A stretch of DNA of 64,000 bases, from positions 25,946,001 to 26,010,000 of the forward strand of contig NC_044018.1 of the NCBI RefSeq assembly GCF_900496995.4. Reading direction: 5' to 3'. Both the position numbers and the translations under genes were made by a program. Within the stretch, counting starts at the first letter, position 1; each line of letters starts with the position of its first letter. The stretch comes from Aquila chrysaetos chrysaetos (taxonomy: Eukaryota; Chordata; Aves; Accipitriformes; Accipitridae). The notes below the pieces were generated by a model. The model worked only from the letters and a program-made list of their open reading frames with translations. It searched no databases and was not told the origin of the DNA. Below are positions 52,901-64,000 of this stretch, in pieces.

Positions 52901-54817
52901 AGATTTGGTCAACTTACTTACATGACAAAATTTTCTGATCAACAAAGTGTCTGTCAAGCAAAACTTGCGAAGAGTTAGAAGTGTTACATTATTTTACAGT
53001 GAGTTTGCATAGTTTGGGTGGTGTCCTCCATGCTTATCTTACTTTCTGTGAAAACTTCTTCTATAATTAACATCTAAATTGATGTATTTTCAAGGAATAC
53101 CAGTAGTTGCTTTTAAGTATGAGAGTTTAACAATCTGTCATCACAGTTACCTAGGCCTCAGGATAAATAGTTACACAATGTGTTCTTTGTAGGTCATGAA
53201 ACTTCTTTTCTGTTTGTACAGAAACCAATGGACTACCACAAATACAGGTATTTCCTCCGTGTTCCTGCACAAGAAACAGATCACAGTTTTCATGTAGGAC
53301 TACAGTTGTGCTCCAGTGGGCGCCAGAGGTTCAACAAACTTGTCTGGATACATCATTCTTGTCACATAACTTACAAGTAAGTAAATGGAGAATAAGATCA
53401 AAGAAGGATACTTAACTATAGAAACACACGTGACGTTAATTTGTCCAGTACTAAGTACAGAAGATGTAAAGACTGTGAGACTTACGACGCCTTAACAAAA
53501 TGTCCTGAAAACAGTAACTGGTCCTGATTTGATACATTTTAATGAACTTTTACTTAAAGAAATCCCAAGATTTTAGTAACTATTTATAATGGTATGGGAG
53601 GTTTCGTAAGTAGTAGAACTGCAGTATTTTAGCCATTTAAAGGATTTATGCACAGTGTTTGAATGATTTCAGAACTGAATTGGAGTGGAATGACTTAGTG
53701 TGGTGCTAGTAAAGAGGTGTGGAAAACATATATTCATTAAGGTATATTTCTCTTCCGCTGCGGATGTGCAAGCTAGAAATGTCTGCACCCATCATGTGAG
53801 AACTGTAATGCTTACAAACTATATAATCCAGCAGTGCAAAATACAGGCATGCGACCAGCTGTTCTGATCACTAACCAAGCAAGAGCCATGGCCACTGTTC
53901 TTGCACCTGACACTCTAAATTACTGGCAAGTTGGCTGTCCAGATGTTTGGTGTTGGCATATAGGCTGGATTTAGGCCTTGTCTTTCAGTCATCTTAATCT
54001 CTATATTCAGTGTTTTTATAGGGACATAGCTCAGCTATTGAGCTGTAAGTATATAAAATAGGAAGTAAACTACTGGTGGTTGGGAGTATAGGTAACTTCC
54101 ATAAACAGAAAAATTGCTTTTATAAAAACTATTTTCATACCTAATTTATGAAGAAGTGGCAGTATCACAGACATTCTTTTCAGCATGAAGTTTCTGTACT
54201 GCTCAGGTTCTGCTCTACCTCTCAGTATGGTGGTGTCCTTTTGAAACTAGAATAAAAATGAGTATAAAACACAGCTAGGAGAACGAATGCATTATGTTAC
54301 TGATGTTCAGAAATACTTGGGTTTCTTCTTTTTAACGTTTTGTAAACAAACAAGTTTTTGCTGTCACTCTGTATTCTGAATTCAGGGTTCTAAGTGAAAC
54401 AGATGAAAGGGGATTTTTTACTTCAATATTGATACGGTGACTTGAGTGACATCCTGTGCTGTTACAAGTCTTGGAGCTAATAAGAAGAATGAAAGGGGAA
54501 AGTGGTTTCTTTGATATTAAAACAGAATTGTATTCTATGTAGTGTGACTCAGCCAACATTCAAGTGCCTTCAGAACGAGGCAGTATGAAAGACGCTTATA
54601 TTCCGGCTGTAGTTTGGTGCACACACTGTACTGTGGGATGTGATTGCATTATTGAGGGACTTAAACAGCAACTTGTGTCTAATTTAACTTTTACGATACT
54701 CTCTGCAGATCAACTGGTGAGACAGCTGTTACTACTTTCGACATTGACAAAATGTACACCCCTTTGTTCTTTGCACGAGTGAAGAGTTTCACTGCATTTT
54801 CAGAAAAGCCGCTCTAA
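31968..54817 (+). CDS. FBXO9: F-box only protein 9, 13 coding exons
   Basis: Substrate receptor of an SCF (SKP1-CUL1-F-box) ubiquitin ligase; in human it targets TELO2 and TTI1 after CK2 phosphorylation and affects mTORC signalling. The exons join to 435 residues (human 437-447) with all phases closing. The N-terminus [11 protein letters not shown] is nearly identical to human, residues about 81-115 form the TPR-like helical pair ([36 protein letters not shown]), and the F-box covers about 178-227 ([13 protein letters not shown]...[18 protein letters not shown]). The C-terminal beta-rich lipocalin-like domain runs from [15 protein letters not shown] to the end FSEKPL. The initiator ATG is the last three bases of exon 1. 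It is divergently paired with CILK1. No disruptions were seen. Confidence 0.97.
32027..32045 (+). repeat. G19 homopolymer in FBXO9 intron 1
   Basis: Nineteen consecutive G about 56 bases after the exon 1 donor. It is a likely G-quadruplex former and a difficult site for sequencing, so its length may be unreliable. Confidence 0.9.
33720..34283 (-). mobile_element. solo LTR, TGTTGTGG-type family, minus strand, in FBXO9 intron 1
   Basis: The plus strand reads TGTTGTGGTTTAACCCCAGC to GAAACCAGGACA; the minus strand carries TATATAAAC near 34008-34000. The length of about 564 bp and the content match the copies at 22482 and 60641. A clean target duplication is not obvious: the right flank is GTTGT, the left flank GGTTT or TTTGT depending on the start chosen. 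It is antisense to FBXO9. Confidence 0.8.
33840..33896. repeat. (AAT)n-type microsatellite inside the LTR
   Basis: AATAATAAT runs interrupted by GATAGT and GACAAT, lying where the other family copies have unique sequence, so it arose within this insertion. Confidence 0.85.
36560..36637 (+). CDS. FBXO9: FBXO9 coding exon 2
   Basis: Encodes residues 2-27 ([26 protein letters not shown]), an acidic N-terminal segment. 78 nt, phase 0, donor CAG|GTATGT. Confidence 0.95.
37599..37757 (+). CDS. FBXO9: FBXO9 coding exon 3
   Basis: Encodes residues 28-80 ([17 protein letters not shown]...KQEIAKEEK). 159 nt, phase 0. Acceptor TTTTTTAG and donor AAG|GTACAA. Confidence 0.95.
38197..38254 (+). CDS. FBXO9: FBXO9 coding exon 4
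   Basis: Encodes residues 81-99 ([19 protein letters not shown]), first helix of the TPR-like unit, identical to human except for the first residues. Donor G|GTAATA. Confidence 0.96.
39388..40330 (-). mobile_element. solo LTR (943 bp), minus strand, perfect 5-bp TSD
   Basis: The element begins TGTCACAAGCC and ends GTCTCTCACA, flanked by TCTAC on both sides (39383-39387 and 40331-40335). On the minus strand it has a GATAAAAGG TATA-like box near 39920-39912 and AATAAA near 39494-39487, fixing the orientation. No internal retroviral sequence remains, so it is a solo LTR from recombination. It is not similar to the TGTTGTGG family. It contains a purine-rich stretch at 39770-39828. Confidence 0.88.
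41996..43153 (+). mobile_element. solo LTR (1158 bp) with internal minisatellite, plus strand
   Basis: TGTATTGGG ... ACCACAACA is flanked by perfect TCAGT duplications (41991-41995 and 43154-43158). AATAAA at 42962-42967 sets the plus orientation. Its last ~130 bp (TTATCTCGACCCATGAGC through GGCTGGGGTTAAACCACAACA) match the 3' end of the TGTTGTGG-type LTRs, but the 5' part differs and holds a GC-rich imperfect tandem repeat. Open frames on both strands across the repeat are composition artefacts. Confidence 0.88.
42330..42745 (+). repeat. imperfect GC-rich minisatellite in the LTR
   Basis: Seven or more recurrences of a CCCACGCTGGAGCAGG-like core separated by CTGCAGCCCGTGGGA-like segments, with spacing of roughly 40-65 bases. 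Units are diverged from each other. Confidence 0.8.
43302..43401 (+). CDS. FBXO9: FBXO9 coding exon 5
   Basis: Encodes residues 100-133 in part ([32 protein letters not shown]). The chosen donor TG|GTAAGT is the strong one; a GT three bases earlier (AG|GTGGTA) would also keep frame and give KS in place of KRC. Confidence 0.93.
44476..44946 (+). mobile_element. CR1 LINE 3' fragment, plus strand, internally deleted
   Basis: CR1 3' coding remnant (GGATCTGGACAGGCTGGATC, GTCCTGCACTTGGGTCACAA) joined near 44700 to the 3' UTR part (GGAACAGGCTGCCCAGGGAA, CTCAATGATCTTAAAGGTC) and the ATTCTATGAATT tail. It lies sense in FBXO9 intron 5. No intact reading frame. Confidence 0.88.
46236..46366 (+). CDS. 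FBXO9: FBXO9 coding exon 6
   Basis: Encodes residues 133-176 ([26 protein letters not shown]...SQTHIS), the acidic linker and helix before the F-box. Acceptor TTTTGTAG, donor CAG|GTATGA. Confidence 0.95.
49225..49339 (+). CDS. FBXO9: FBXO9 coding exon 7 (F-box)
   Basis: Encodes [38 protein letters not shown] (residues 177-214), the SKP1-binding F-box core with the LP and L..VCR signature positions. Acceptor CTTTGCAG. Confidence 0.98.
50025..50143 (+). CDS. FBXO9: FBXO9 coding exon 8
   Basis: Encodes residues 215-254 ([39 protein letters not shown]), finishing the F-box. Acceptor TTTCACTAG, donor G|GTAAAG. Confidence 0.97.
50413..50503 (+). CDS. FBXO9: FBXO9 coding exon 9
   Basis: Encodes [29 protein letters not shown] (residues 256-284), start of the C-terminal domain. 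Acceptor TTCCTTTAG, donor AG|GTAGAA. Confidence 0.97.
51517..51612 (+). CDS. FBXO9: FBXO9 coding exon 10
   Basis: Encodes [31 protein letters not shown] (residues 286-316). The donor AG|GTTATT is weak, but conservation and phase leave no alternative nearby. Confidence 0.95.
52378..52471 (+). CDS. FBXO9: FBXO9 coding exon 11
   Basis: Encodes [31 protein letters not shown] (residues 318-348). Acceptor CCTTCTAG, donor GAG|GTAGGT. The frame stays open for about 54 more codons into the intron. Confidence 0.96.
53222..53376 (+). CDS. FBXO9: FBXO9 coding exon 12
   Basis: Encodes [51 protein letters not shown] (residues 349-399). Acceptor TTTGTACAG, donor AA|GTAAGT. Confidence 0.97.
54709..54817 (+). 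CDS. FBXO9: FBXO9 coding exon 13 with stop
   Basis: Encodes [35 protein letters not shown] (residues 401-435) and TAA at 54815-54817. Acceptor CTCTGCAG. Confidence 0.98.
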
Positions 54818-56105
54818 GAAACACCTTTTCCTCCCACAACTCTTGCATGAATAAAAGGTTGTAGCTAATGAGCACTTAAGTTATAAATGTGTACATATTT
54901 GGAACATCTTAAAATTCTGGGGAATTTTTTGAAGGCAGTATGGTTATTTGATTATGAATGGCTGGGGTTTTGTTTTGGGATCAAGCTTATGAGTATTAAA
55001 CACCTTTGTGACAAGAATTTGATAACAAAGTTTTGTTGTTTGTTTTGGTTGGTTGGTTTTTTTAAACAGATTTTATAAATCAGTCTGCTTAAAATGTGAG
55101 TCTTCATCTGCCTGGACACTGGTTTGTCCAAAAGGAATTGTTATAGGAAAGTCTCACTGTCCATGGGACAGTGTGTGTGGTCTCTGGTGAAGGCTTGAAA
55201 TGTGAAGGGGAGAAAGTTGTCTTTTATCTGTTAAACTGTGTGACTTAAAAGAACTTCAAATAAATGTTTTCTTTAAATTAAACTTATTTTGTTTGCCTTT
55301 AAGATCTGGCATTTTGTCAACATCAACCTTAAGAAAAAACAATCGAGGGCAAGCAAGCATGAATATAAAATTTAACCACAGAGGTACATCCCCACCAATG
55401 CAGTGATGTCAGTTGATCCTAAGTATAATCTGATCTTGATAGACGTTCAGTGGAGCCTTCCTTCTCGACAGGATGGGCATGAAGGGGAGAGGGATATGGG
55501 CAGCGAGTTGTTCTCCTGTACCGTAGGATGAGTTTGCGGGGTACGTGGCTCTGCTTGGGAAGTGTCACAGTGCAGTGGTGAAATGCTGGTGTGTGCTGCT
55601 TGTGCATTGGCCAGGTCTGAATGCACAGGTAAGCAGGGCTCACTTGGACATGATTGTAATGTGTTATAACCCTTCATCTAACCTTGCTACAGATGCTGTA
55701 AACTCTTCGAGCATTTGTTGTACTAAGATAAATTTTGAGGCTGCTGTAGATGTTCGGGTGCTGTGTACTGCTAATCATCAAGTGTACCTTGAGGTTTGGT
55801 GCAAGTACTGTACGCTGCTTGTCCTGCATATATTGCTTGGGGGTGTAGTGCAGACACTGTAATGCCGCTTATTATATATGTATCTTGGATTCTGAAAGAA
55901 CTGAAGCTTTTTAGTGTAGTTTTTTTAAAGCCATTTTGCGTATTTTACCTTTTAACATCTTGTTTCAAAATACTGACCTGGACTTGAGGACTAAAATGTG
56001 AAAGCTGTGGAAAGTACTATACTTGTTCCATAATTTATAAAGTGTATCTTTGCAAGGAGCTACATGATTAAAAATACATCAATAAATCATGATTTTGAAC
56101 ATGCA
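54818..56105 (+). other. FBXO9: FBXO9 3' untranslated region with alternative poly(A) signals
   Basis: AATAAA occurs at 54850-54855, 55259-55264 (followed by T-rich DNA) and 56081-56086. The 55259 signal is the most convincing in context; the last would give a 1.3-kb UTR. Confidence 0.6.
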
Positions 56106-59100
56106 ATCCCTTGCAATTTCTTATTTTGCCAAGAAATCATTACTTTCATACAGCTAAAGATTATTAGTTAGGAGTTACCATGCATAAACTACATGCTAGG
56201 CAAGATTGACAGGTAGAATTAACATCTTAATGACTTTTTATTATACTACTTACAGGTTGTCTGAGAAAAGTAGAGAAGTTTTCAGGTACATGAGTTCTGA
56301 ATAAGGATGGGTATATTGGAAACTTTGTGCTTTTTCTAGCTTGTCTAATGAGACTCTGCCTGCAACCTTTCGTTGGCCTATGTCCTTAGGCTGCAGTTGC
56401 ACTATTACTTCATACAACAGAACGTTTAATAAGGAGTGTATTGTGTTCTCATTGCTGAAGGGAAAAATGATTGCTTAGAATATCAGCTTCATGTTTTGCA
56501 ATATTGCCAAGTTTGTAAACAGGGAAGGATGTCAGTTACCTAGACTTTTGTTGAGGGTGAAAGATAAAGATCTGATTCTGCCTGCTGAGAAATGTCAAAA
56601 GTTTTTGTCACAAGAATCAGAAGATGATTTGTTTAGGTATAGTTTTGTCCAATAACAAAGTTGGATGTAATAGAAGAGCCTTTCAATTCAAAGCTCTTTT
56701 CATACCAAGACTCACCTGCGTCTGAGCTTTTGTTTTTTCTTGCCTTGGCCATGTGTTTGAAATACACTCTGGATGTAAAGGAAAAGCTAGTTAAAGTCCT
56801 GTTATAAATTGAGATGTTGATTCAACAGAAGTCTCAGGCAATGATTATTTTAAGATTGTATGAAATATTCCTTCACCAAGAAAATCATGTGAGCCTTCTC
56901 TCTCAAACTGAGCTGTGATTAATATGCTTGTTCCTCTGCATTTAGCGATATAAGAAAGTTGAGCTAGTTTTGTCTATTGAAATGGTTTATCAGCAGATAC
57001 TGTCTTAACGTGCATCTATTAAAATAGTACTTGTTTCAGCAAAGAAATGGGTGGCTAGTTGCTCTTCCTTCATTCTATCTGGTGATTTTCAATAGTCCAA
57101 GGCTTTAATTGCTAGAGGCTCTGTGTTCTTATGATTTAGTTTTATAGCCCTTTTAATTACCATATAAAGACATTAGTTGGTATAACTAGTTTACTGCTGG
57201 GAAATTATCCTTTACTAATTATATAAGTAACTTGAATTAAAAAATAAGGTATACATCTATGCAGTCCTTTTTCCCAAGATTTTATTGTATGAGTTGAGAC
57301 AAGTTCACTTAGAAAAATGGGAAGAGGGCTAGAAGATGTGACAGAAACATGGTTCTCGGAGCTGTAGATCTCTTATGCATTGTCTTAAAGACAGGACAGT
57401 GGACAGTTTTGTGGAGAGAAGATGCTCAGATCATCAAATGTTATGCTGATTTGACTCAGTCTAATTGGAGATAAGCACCAGTTAAACCTTTGTGTGTAAT
57501 GCTGGGCTGTAGATGAGGGGAGGAAGTAGAGATGGTGTGATTCAGCGCTCTGAGCAAAGGACCAGCAGTAGACACTTTCCAACTGCTAAGTTCAGCTGCT
57601 GATTCACTCAGTAATTGTGAGCCAAGCTGGTCAGAATTTCAAAAACACGTGGTGTTTACACAAGGTTTTTTGTTTAAAGAAAGAAAACAATAGAGTCCGT
57701 TTTGATTTTTTTAATCCAAGAAAATTCCCCTGGAATGCGTGCCAGTGTATTTGGAAACTTTTGTTGACGTTAAAATGGCTGAACTATTGAGGTGCTTCTC
57801 CATTTTGTCTTTTCTACTGTCCAAGATGAGAAAAATATAAAAGCTGATACACATTTGCGAAACAGTTTGGATTTCAGAAATTAATGTTACATATGTTATT
57901 TAGTATCAATAGCACCTGTAAAGAAATCAAAGCCTTCCATTTGATAGTCAGTCTGGATTCAAGCTTTGTCCTTTATGCTAAGACTAGCAGCTTTCTTAGT
58001 AAAATGATTTGCATAATTTTTTGCTTAAAAGGAACAGTTAGTGCTTTGCCTTACCTCTGTCTTGGCCAGAGTATAGTTCCTAAGTCCTTAAAATAATTCT
58101 TAAAACCACAAGTCCTAGATAATGTTGGCTGAATCAAAGGATTTGGAAGAGAAACTAGAGTCTGTTACTGAATGGAACTTCTTGGGATGTACAAAAGTGG
58201 CATTCTCTTTTAGCTAAAACTGCTTTCAGCTCTGGTAGCGCAGCCCATCTGAAAGAGTCCAGATGCACCACCCTGACGTGTACCTATCATTCAAGGCAGT
58301 AAGAGACAGGTGTTAAAATTACAGTATAGTGTGATTTTATGGAACACATATTCAGAGTATGAATAGAAAAAAACCCCATGAAACATGACTGCCTGTGAAG
58401 ACAATATTCCTGCATCTTTTAGGATTGTCGTCCTTCGTACCTTGGCAACTGCAGGTATTCTGACATCTTCTGAAGATGTCTGTAGCACATTTATTAGTTT
58501 AACCTCAGAATGCTCTATGAGAAATAGCTGGATATAATGCAAAGCTAAGAAAAGTAAGACTAGTAAATCCTGCCAAATTAAATTACTCTTTAATGTGGAA
58601 AGCCAAGATGAGTAGACATTTATTCCACACATTTGATTTCCGAATGAATGCATTTTCCCTTGAGAAGATATGTATAAGCACTGTGACCCCTACATGTTTC
58701 CATGCTAAATTTACAACTGAAGTAAATTTCATTAATTCTACTTCATAACGGTAAGAAATTGCTAAAGTTGCTAAAACAGAAGTTCTGCCTGGTTGAGTTT
58801 GCAAACTTTTTTTTGCAAAGGAATCTGCTTGCTCGATTCCTCCCCCCCCCCCCAAAGTAGCACTACCCCTGCAGGTTGTTGCAGCTTAGTAATAAACAAG
58901 AGCTTTGGGATGGGGCTTCCTGATGTGTTTACTGGTACCAGCGCACAATGTTGCTGTTCTGCCGTTAGGTGGCATGCCACAGTTTGAAGTTTTCTTTTGT
59001 ACTTAATAAACCAAGTATTTTTATTTTTCCCTACAGCTTATTTAAAATTTGAGAACATTACAGGAAAAATAGAGAAAATGGAACAAGCAATAGTTTATCA

Positions 59101-60640
59101 TTACATTTAGCCTGCCAAGCATTCAGCTCCTTAGGTTTCTGCACTAGTAAGATGTCCATGATAACACAACTGAATGGCAATAGACCGAAGGGCCAGTTCT
59201 TCAAAGGGATTTTAAGTATCTGAATCTCAGAGTGGAGCCTTCAGTCCTGAGTTTGCTTCCCAGACTCCAGGAGGCCGGCCTCCAAATGGGGTCTGAAGCA
59301 GCCAATATGCGAAGCAGGAGCATCCTTATATGACGAAGGATGGTGTGCTGAAAAGAAGTGTGTCTTAACCACTGCCACTTGGAGAGCATATGTTCCCAAA
59401 GCAGCGGTCATCGTTTCAGTCCCTGCCCTGCTCTGAATGTTTCTGTTCAGAGTCCAGGTTTGCTAGGGCAAGGTTGTTGGCCCTAGCCAGGGCCAGGCAG
59501 ACATCTTTTGGGGGGTTTTGGTCATCCTATCCTGCGGTATGTACAGTGAATCTATTTGTTGTAGAACAGCTTTAATAAGGAAGACAATGTCTCCCCAGAA
59601 ACCCTGTAGAACTGGTAAACATGGATGTGAATGGAGTACCTCAGCTAGAGGAGAGAGGTGAACCCATGAGCTTAAAGTGTGTTTACCTTCTACGTGTATC
59701 TCCCCCAAACTTTGATGTTGCATCGCCTGCTATCTTTGGGAAGCAAAAGGAAGCAATCCTTTCTCATGTTTTTAAGAAGATACTGCATGAAGGTGTCTCA
59801 CTGCAAGGGGAGTTCAGGAAGCTCCTTCCTACACTGCTAAGAAATTGGGTTTAGGTCTAGTACTTCACACTTCAGTGTTTATTAACCTGGGTTGGCCAAC
59901 TCAGATATGTTTATAGGGACATTAATTTTTATCAGCTCACAGTTGCACATTTGAAGAAGAAAAAAAAAGTACAAAATACTGGTCCTTTTTCTCCTCTTTC
60001 CCCCTAAAGCCCAGTGTCCTTGTCTCCTGACTTGAACTGTGGTCACACAAACAGCTGACTTTGGTTTTTAAGACAAGTTGGGGAGCAGACACCTTGGGGC
60101 TGGTGGAGAATGGGATTCAGTAGAGGAAAAGGCACAAATCTCTTCATATTATAAAGGAAATTTGATAAACATATATGAAAGTAATAATCAGTTACAATCA
60201 GTTTTCATTAAGGGTATATGTATCAGGGGGTTTAGGGTTTGTATTTCTAGCTGATCTATCCCAATGGCTCTTGCATCTTCTCCAAGGGCAGCAGTGCTGG
60301 AGATCAAAACATCGACAGAGCTTAATCTTTTTGCCACCATGCCTGTCACAATGTGCAGAATGAAAATGCTCAGTCCTGGGCTACCTGATGTCTGCACCAA
60401 CGCACGCAGAGCTGGCTCTGCACCTGCTGGCAATTGCTGACCTGTGCTCTGTAACTGGCATGTACAGAAAGGGCCAGCTGCACTGAAAGCTACTTAGGGG
60501 AAACTGTATTTAAGCTAAATGTAATTGTTCTTTTGCAGGCACAGCCAAATCATTCTCTGTACAGATTAATACAGGCATGGGTATCATCATTCTGATTGCT
60601 CCTCAAAAGCTTTTCCATTTTCTCTTTCTAGTAAGCAGTG
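56106..60640. other. intergenic, nothing recognised
   Basis: Unannotated DNA downstream of FBXO9. In human the next gene is GCM1 on the opposite strand, but no GCM DNA-binding-domain exon is visible here. A C13 homopolymer lies at about 58842-58854. Confidence 0.5.
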
Positions 60641-61235
60641 TGTTGTGGTTTAACCACAGCTGGCAATTAAGCCCCACGCAGCTGCTCGCTCACTCCCCTC
60701 TGGTGGGATGGAGGAGAGAATTGGAAGAGTAAAAATGAGAAAGCTCGTGGGCTGGGATAAAGACAGTTTAATAGGTAAAGCAGAAGCCGCGCACGCAAGC
60801 AAAGCAAAACAAGGAATTCATTCACCACTTCCCATGGGCAGGTGAGTGTTCAGCCATCTCCAGGAGAGCAGGGCTCCATCACACCTAACGGTGAATTAGG
60901 AAGACAAATGCCATCACTCTGAACGTCCCCCCCTTCCTTCTTCTTCCCCCAGCTTTATATGCTGAGCATGACGTCCTGTGGTCTGGGATATCCCTTTGGT
61001 CAGTCGGGGTCAGCTGTCCCGGCTGTGTCCCCTCCCAACTCCTTGTGCCCCCCCAGCCTCCTCGCTGGTGGGGTGGGGGGAGAAGCAGAAAAGGCCTTGG
61101 CTCTGGGTAAGCACTGCTCAGGGGTAACTAAAACATCCCTGTGTTATCAGCACTGTTTTCAGCACAAATCCAAAACACAGCCCCATACTAGCTACTATGA
61201 AGAAAATTAACTCTATCCCAGCTAAAAGCAGCACA
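60641..61235 (-). mobile_element. solo LTR, TGTTGTGG-type family, minus strand
   Basis: Reads TGTTGTGGTTTAACC to AAAAGCAGCACA on the plus strand, flanked by GCAGTG (60635-60640) and GCAATG (61236-61241), a 6-base near-perfect duplication. On the minus strand a GCATATAAAGC TATA box lies near 60962-60952 and an ATTAAA polyadenylation signal near 60772-60766, showing the sense direction. It is the best-preserved copy of this family in the window. Confidence 0.85.
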
Positions 61236-61241
61236 GCAATG

Positions 61242-64000
61242 TTAACTCACAACGCATTTCAGCTGAATCCTTCCCACACCTTGCTGGGTTTTTTGGGGTG
61301 TGTGTGGGATACACAAGATTGTTCCTATTACAAAACTTTCAAGAAGAGCTCTGAAATTCAGGGTATGTTCCACAACTTCTGTACTTTGGTTTCAGTAAAA
61401 ATCAGTGAAAAGGTCTTTAATTTGTTTTGGATAATGTGGCATCTGCCTTAAATGACAAACGTGAATATAGTGGGTTGGTTCAGTGCTGCCTGGGAGTTTA
61501 ATCATGGAGAAGAAAATATTGAGTACCCTTAAACTCACCTTGAGTACACATATTAGTAATTGACAGTGTCTAGACAGATGGTGATCTGGAAAGTAAAGTC
61601 TGGGAAAAATACACTTACAGATATTAAAGTCAGCTGCATTTCCCAGTGGTAATAAAGTGGGAAGATTGGGGGCAGTTAACTTTCATAGCAGCCAACAAAA
61701 CAGTTGCCAGCAGTTTTGTTTGGAAACTGTTCCCTCTTTAAGAAGTGTGCCTTTTTAAACATTTCACATAAAAACCCACCAAAGTCTGTAGAACCTGAAA
61801 AACTACCACAAAAAGTAATCTGATGATAAGATAAATAATTGTCCGGGTATGTGCAACGCAGTGAATCAAGTTTTTCTTCTTTCCTCTTGAAGGACACTAA
61901 TTTAGAGTCTTTTACGAGACCAAAATCATACAGTGTATCATCAGCATGTGGTTACTGTTTTTCACAGGAATAAAAAAAATAACGATGGGGCGCACTGTTG
62001 ATCAGCTGGTGATCACTGAGCTTCAGCACAGCAGCGTACCTGATCATCTTATGCTAAAGTTGCATTTCTGCTTCTCATCAGTCCTGGAAGATGGTTTGCT
62101 GTAGAATAATTGTAACCTAAACAAAGTTTAAACTTGTGGCATATGAACGAGAAAAGATCAGTTACCCCAGTTTTACAGTCAAGCCTGAGTTAAAGTTTTC
62201 CAAAAGATCTAAGAGAACTAGTCGCTGTGCTGTCCTTCAATTTCGTGCTTTTTGCCCTGCTGTAGTACTTCAGGACTACTAAAATACAGATGTATTAGAG
62301 AAAACGTGGATAAAAGTGGGAGTCTGCGAGTTTTTCAGGAGGCTTGTGTTTCAGAAATGTGCAGAGCATGCCTACTGGTTTGACAGCATCTGTATGGCTA
62401 AATGCAGGGTGGGCTGAAGCATGGTGACGCAAACTCCATCTTTCTCCGTCACTTGCCCTGGGGACGGAGAGGCCGTGCAGTTGTGAGGACAGCGCAAATG
62501 GTGGGGCTCACTCTTGCTGTGCAGGAGTCCGGGCCGTTCTTGGGAGGACACTGGCTGACCTGTCTCCCTGGCACTGGCGGTACGCCTTCATCATGAGGCA
62601 TTTGGGGTTAGCGATGGAGAACCTGGCCAGGCAATCCTAACTGTAGCTATGCCCAAACCACCTACATTTCACATAGGAGTGATCTTGGCCTGCAGAAAGC
62701 TGTGTATGAGCTTAAGCTTTCCCTCATTTTGCTCTGAAGCTTTCCTGAAGCCCAGGCCTGGCGGCTTGATTCTTTAAACGGGCAAGAGCCAGACAGAGAG
62801 AAAGACTTTTGTTCCCGAATTGGAGGAAGAGTTGTGTTGTGGTTACACAGGTAGAGCCGATCACCTGTAGGAACTGAGCTCCATGGAGGTAGTTCCAAGT
62901 TCCCACAAGTCTGCATCTACTAAATACGCACAGCCAGCCTGCATGGTTAGGATAAGGTAAAATGGGACTTTTACTCCCTTGCTGTAAATCTGCATTTATC
63001 ACCAGGACCAGGATGGGTAACAGCTGGTAAAGTTACAGTCATCATGAAGACGAAGAGACTATTTTGATGAAAAAAAGTCCACATTATATGGCCTACCTGG
63101 ATAATAACAGTTACCTGCAGCAGCAAATACACCTGTGCTGCCCTCACCCTCCAGTGAACTGTCATCAAAGCCTGCCTGGATTCCAAGCCTTACGACTGCT
63201 GCAGGTTGATTTTCAGGCAGCTCCCTAACGAAATGAAGTGTTAAGCAGTCATCTTCTCAGCCTAACAGTTTCCACCAATAACTTTTGAACTCACTGACCA
63301 GTTTCCAAATAAATTTGATAGAGGGACCAAAGATTCAATTACACCAAGTTCCAGCAGGTTTGGTGAAAGTAGGCGATGGGTGGAAAGAGACACTGCTAGT
63401 ATCTCCATGGAGAGAAAGCCTGCCATATGATGTCTATTTTCTGTTTTTATATCATCACAAATGATCTTTATAGTACTTTAATAGTTTTTTATACCGTTCC
63501 ATTATTAGACCTCAAAGAATTCACGAGGGAGAGTGGCAGAGACAGCCAAGCCCCAGCTTCACAATTTCTGCCTTGTAAGACCATGGTTTTAATCAAGTAG
63601 GTAGAAGTTCTGAATGAGTTTTTTTAAGTGAAATTAACCTCCAAGAGTAAGTGTGGAAAAATGTAAATCCACTCTGCAATGACAGGAGGGTGGGAGGAGG
63701 CTGTCTGGAGTTTGGGACACCATATTCCCAGGATGAAGGGGTGATCAGGCTTGGAGGAGGGTAGCCATATGCTGCCTGAGGTGGGGGGGGTGGCCAAGAA
63801 AAACCCATTGACAGTGTTAAAAGGATCTACTCAGAAAAACTTTAAGCTTCTTGCTGCATAATGAGGTTTTCTTCTTTTACTGGAATAGGGCTTCCGAGAG
63901 ACCAACCATTTAAAAATACTGAAGCACTCCCTTGGTGCCTGGGAAGGGACCTTTTGAGAAAGCATTGGTTTTACAGGAAAGAGCAAATCCCACGCTCTAT
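61242..64000. other. intergenic, nothing recognised
   Basis: No coding exon, RNA gene or repeat family recognised on either strand. Short open frames match nothing I know and lack splice or promoter context. Confidence 0.5.

Noticed and set aside
59196..59330. Possible tRNA-like or ancient SINE segment
   Set aside because: No A-box/B-box pair with correct spacing and no cloverleaf found by eye.
63593..63808. Minus-strand proline-rich frame considered as a GCM1 exon (expected by synteny)
   Set aside because: No GCM DNA-binding-domain residues and no match to GCM1 that I can recognise; splice context unconvincing.

Overview
The window is vertebrate nuclear DNA, most likely from a bird outside the Galliformes. 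The evidence is split genes with GT-AG introns, CR1 retrotransposon fragments with the (ATTCTGTG)n-type tail, several avian-type ERV LTRs (TGTTGTGG...CA family and others), and CpG-rich promoter islands in AT-rich DNA. Two protein-coding genes could be assembled exon by exon with every splice phase closing. One non-coding RNA gene is recognised by near-identity to the known vertebrate RNA.

Layout, left to right. 1-1195 is the 3' end of an endogenous retrovirus (polypurine tract plus 3' LTR, plus strand). About 1950-2830 is a CpG-rich block with a 13-unit pentanucleotide repeat. It is probably the promoter of a divergent minus-strand gene lying outside the window; by human synteny this would be a GSTA4-like gene, but no coding exon of it is visible here. 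3071-3399 (+) is RN7SK, the 7SK RNA, with its own TATA box at -30. From about 4125 to 30,000 (-) is CILK1 (ICK, ciliogenesis-associated kinase 1): 13 coding exons giving 622 aa, a 3' UTR of about 3.6 kb and probable non-coding 5' exon(s). From about 31,750 to 56,100 (+) is FBXO9: 13 coding exons giving 435 aa, where exon 1 supplies only the ATG. CILK1 and FBXO9 are head to head across a CpG island at 31.2-32.3 kb that carries three ZNF143/THAP11-type motifs. This arrangement (GSTA4-RN7SK-CILK1-FBXO9) matches human chromosome 6p12. 56.1-64 kb is intergenic with one solo LTR and no recognisable gene.

Mobile DNA: three members of one ~560-595 bp LTR family (all minus strand), two solo LTRs with perfect 5-bp target duplications inside FBXO9 intron 4 (one contains an internal GC-rich minisatellite), and three CR1 fragments.

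Functionally the known genes are housekeeping regulators: 7SK RNA sequesters P-TEFb, CILK1 is a MAPK-like kinase controlling intraflagellar transport and cilium length, and FBXO9 is an SCF ubiquitin-ligase substrate receptor. Nothing here looks like a new multi-gene system. The points most worth follow-up are the 7SK promoter with a CTCF-like site at the PSE position, the lineage-specific 7SK hairpin, the triple ZNF143-type promoter, and the LTRs with shared 3' ends but different 5' parts.
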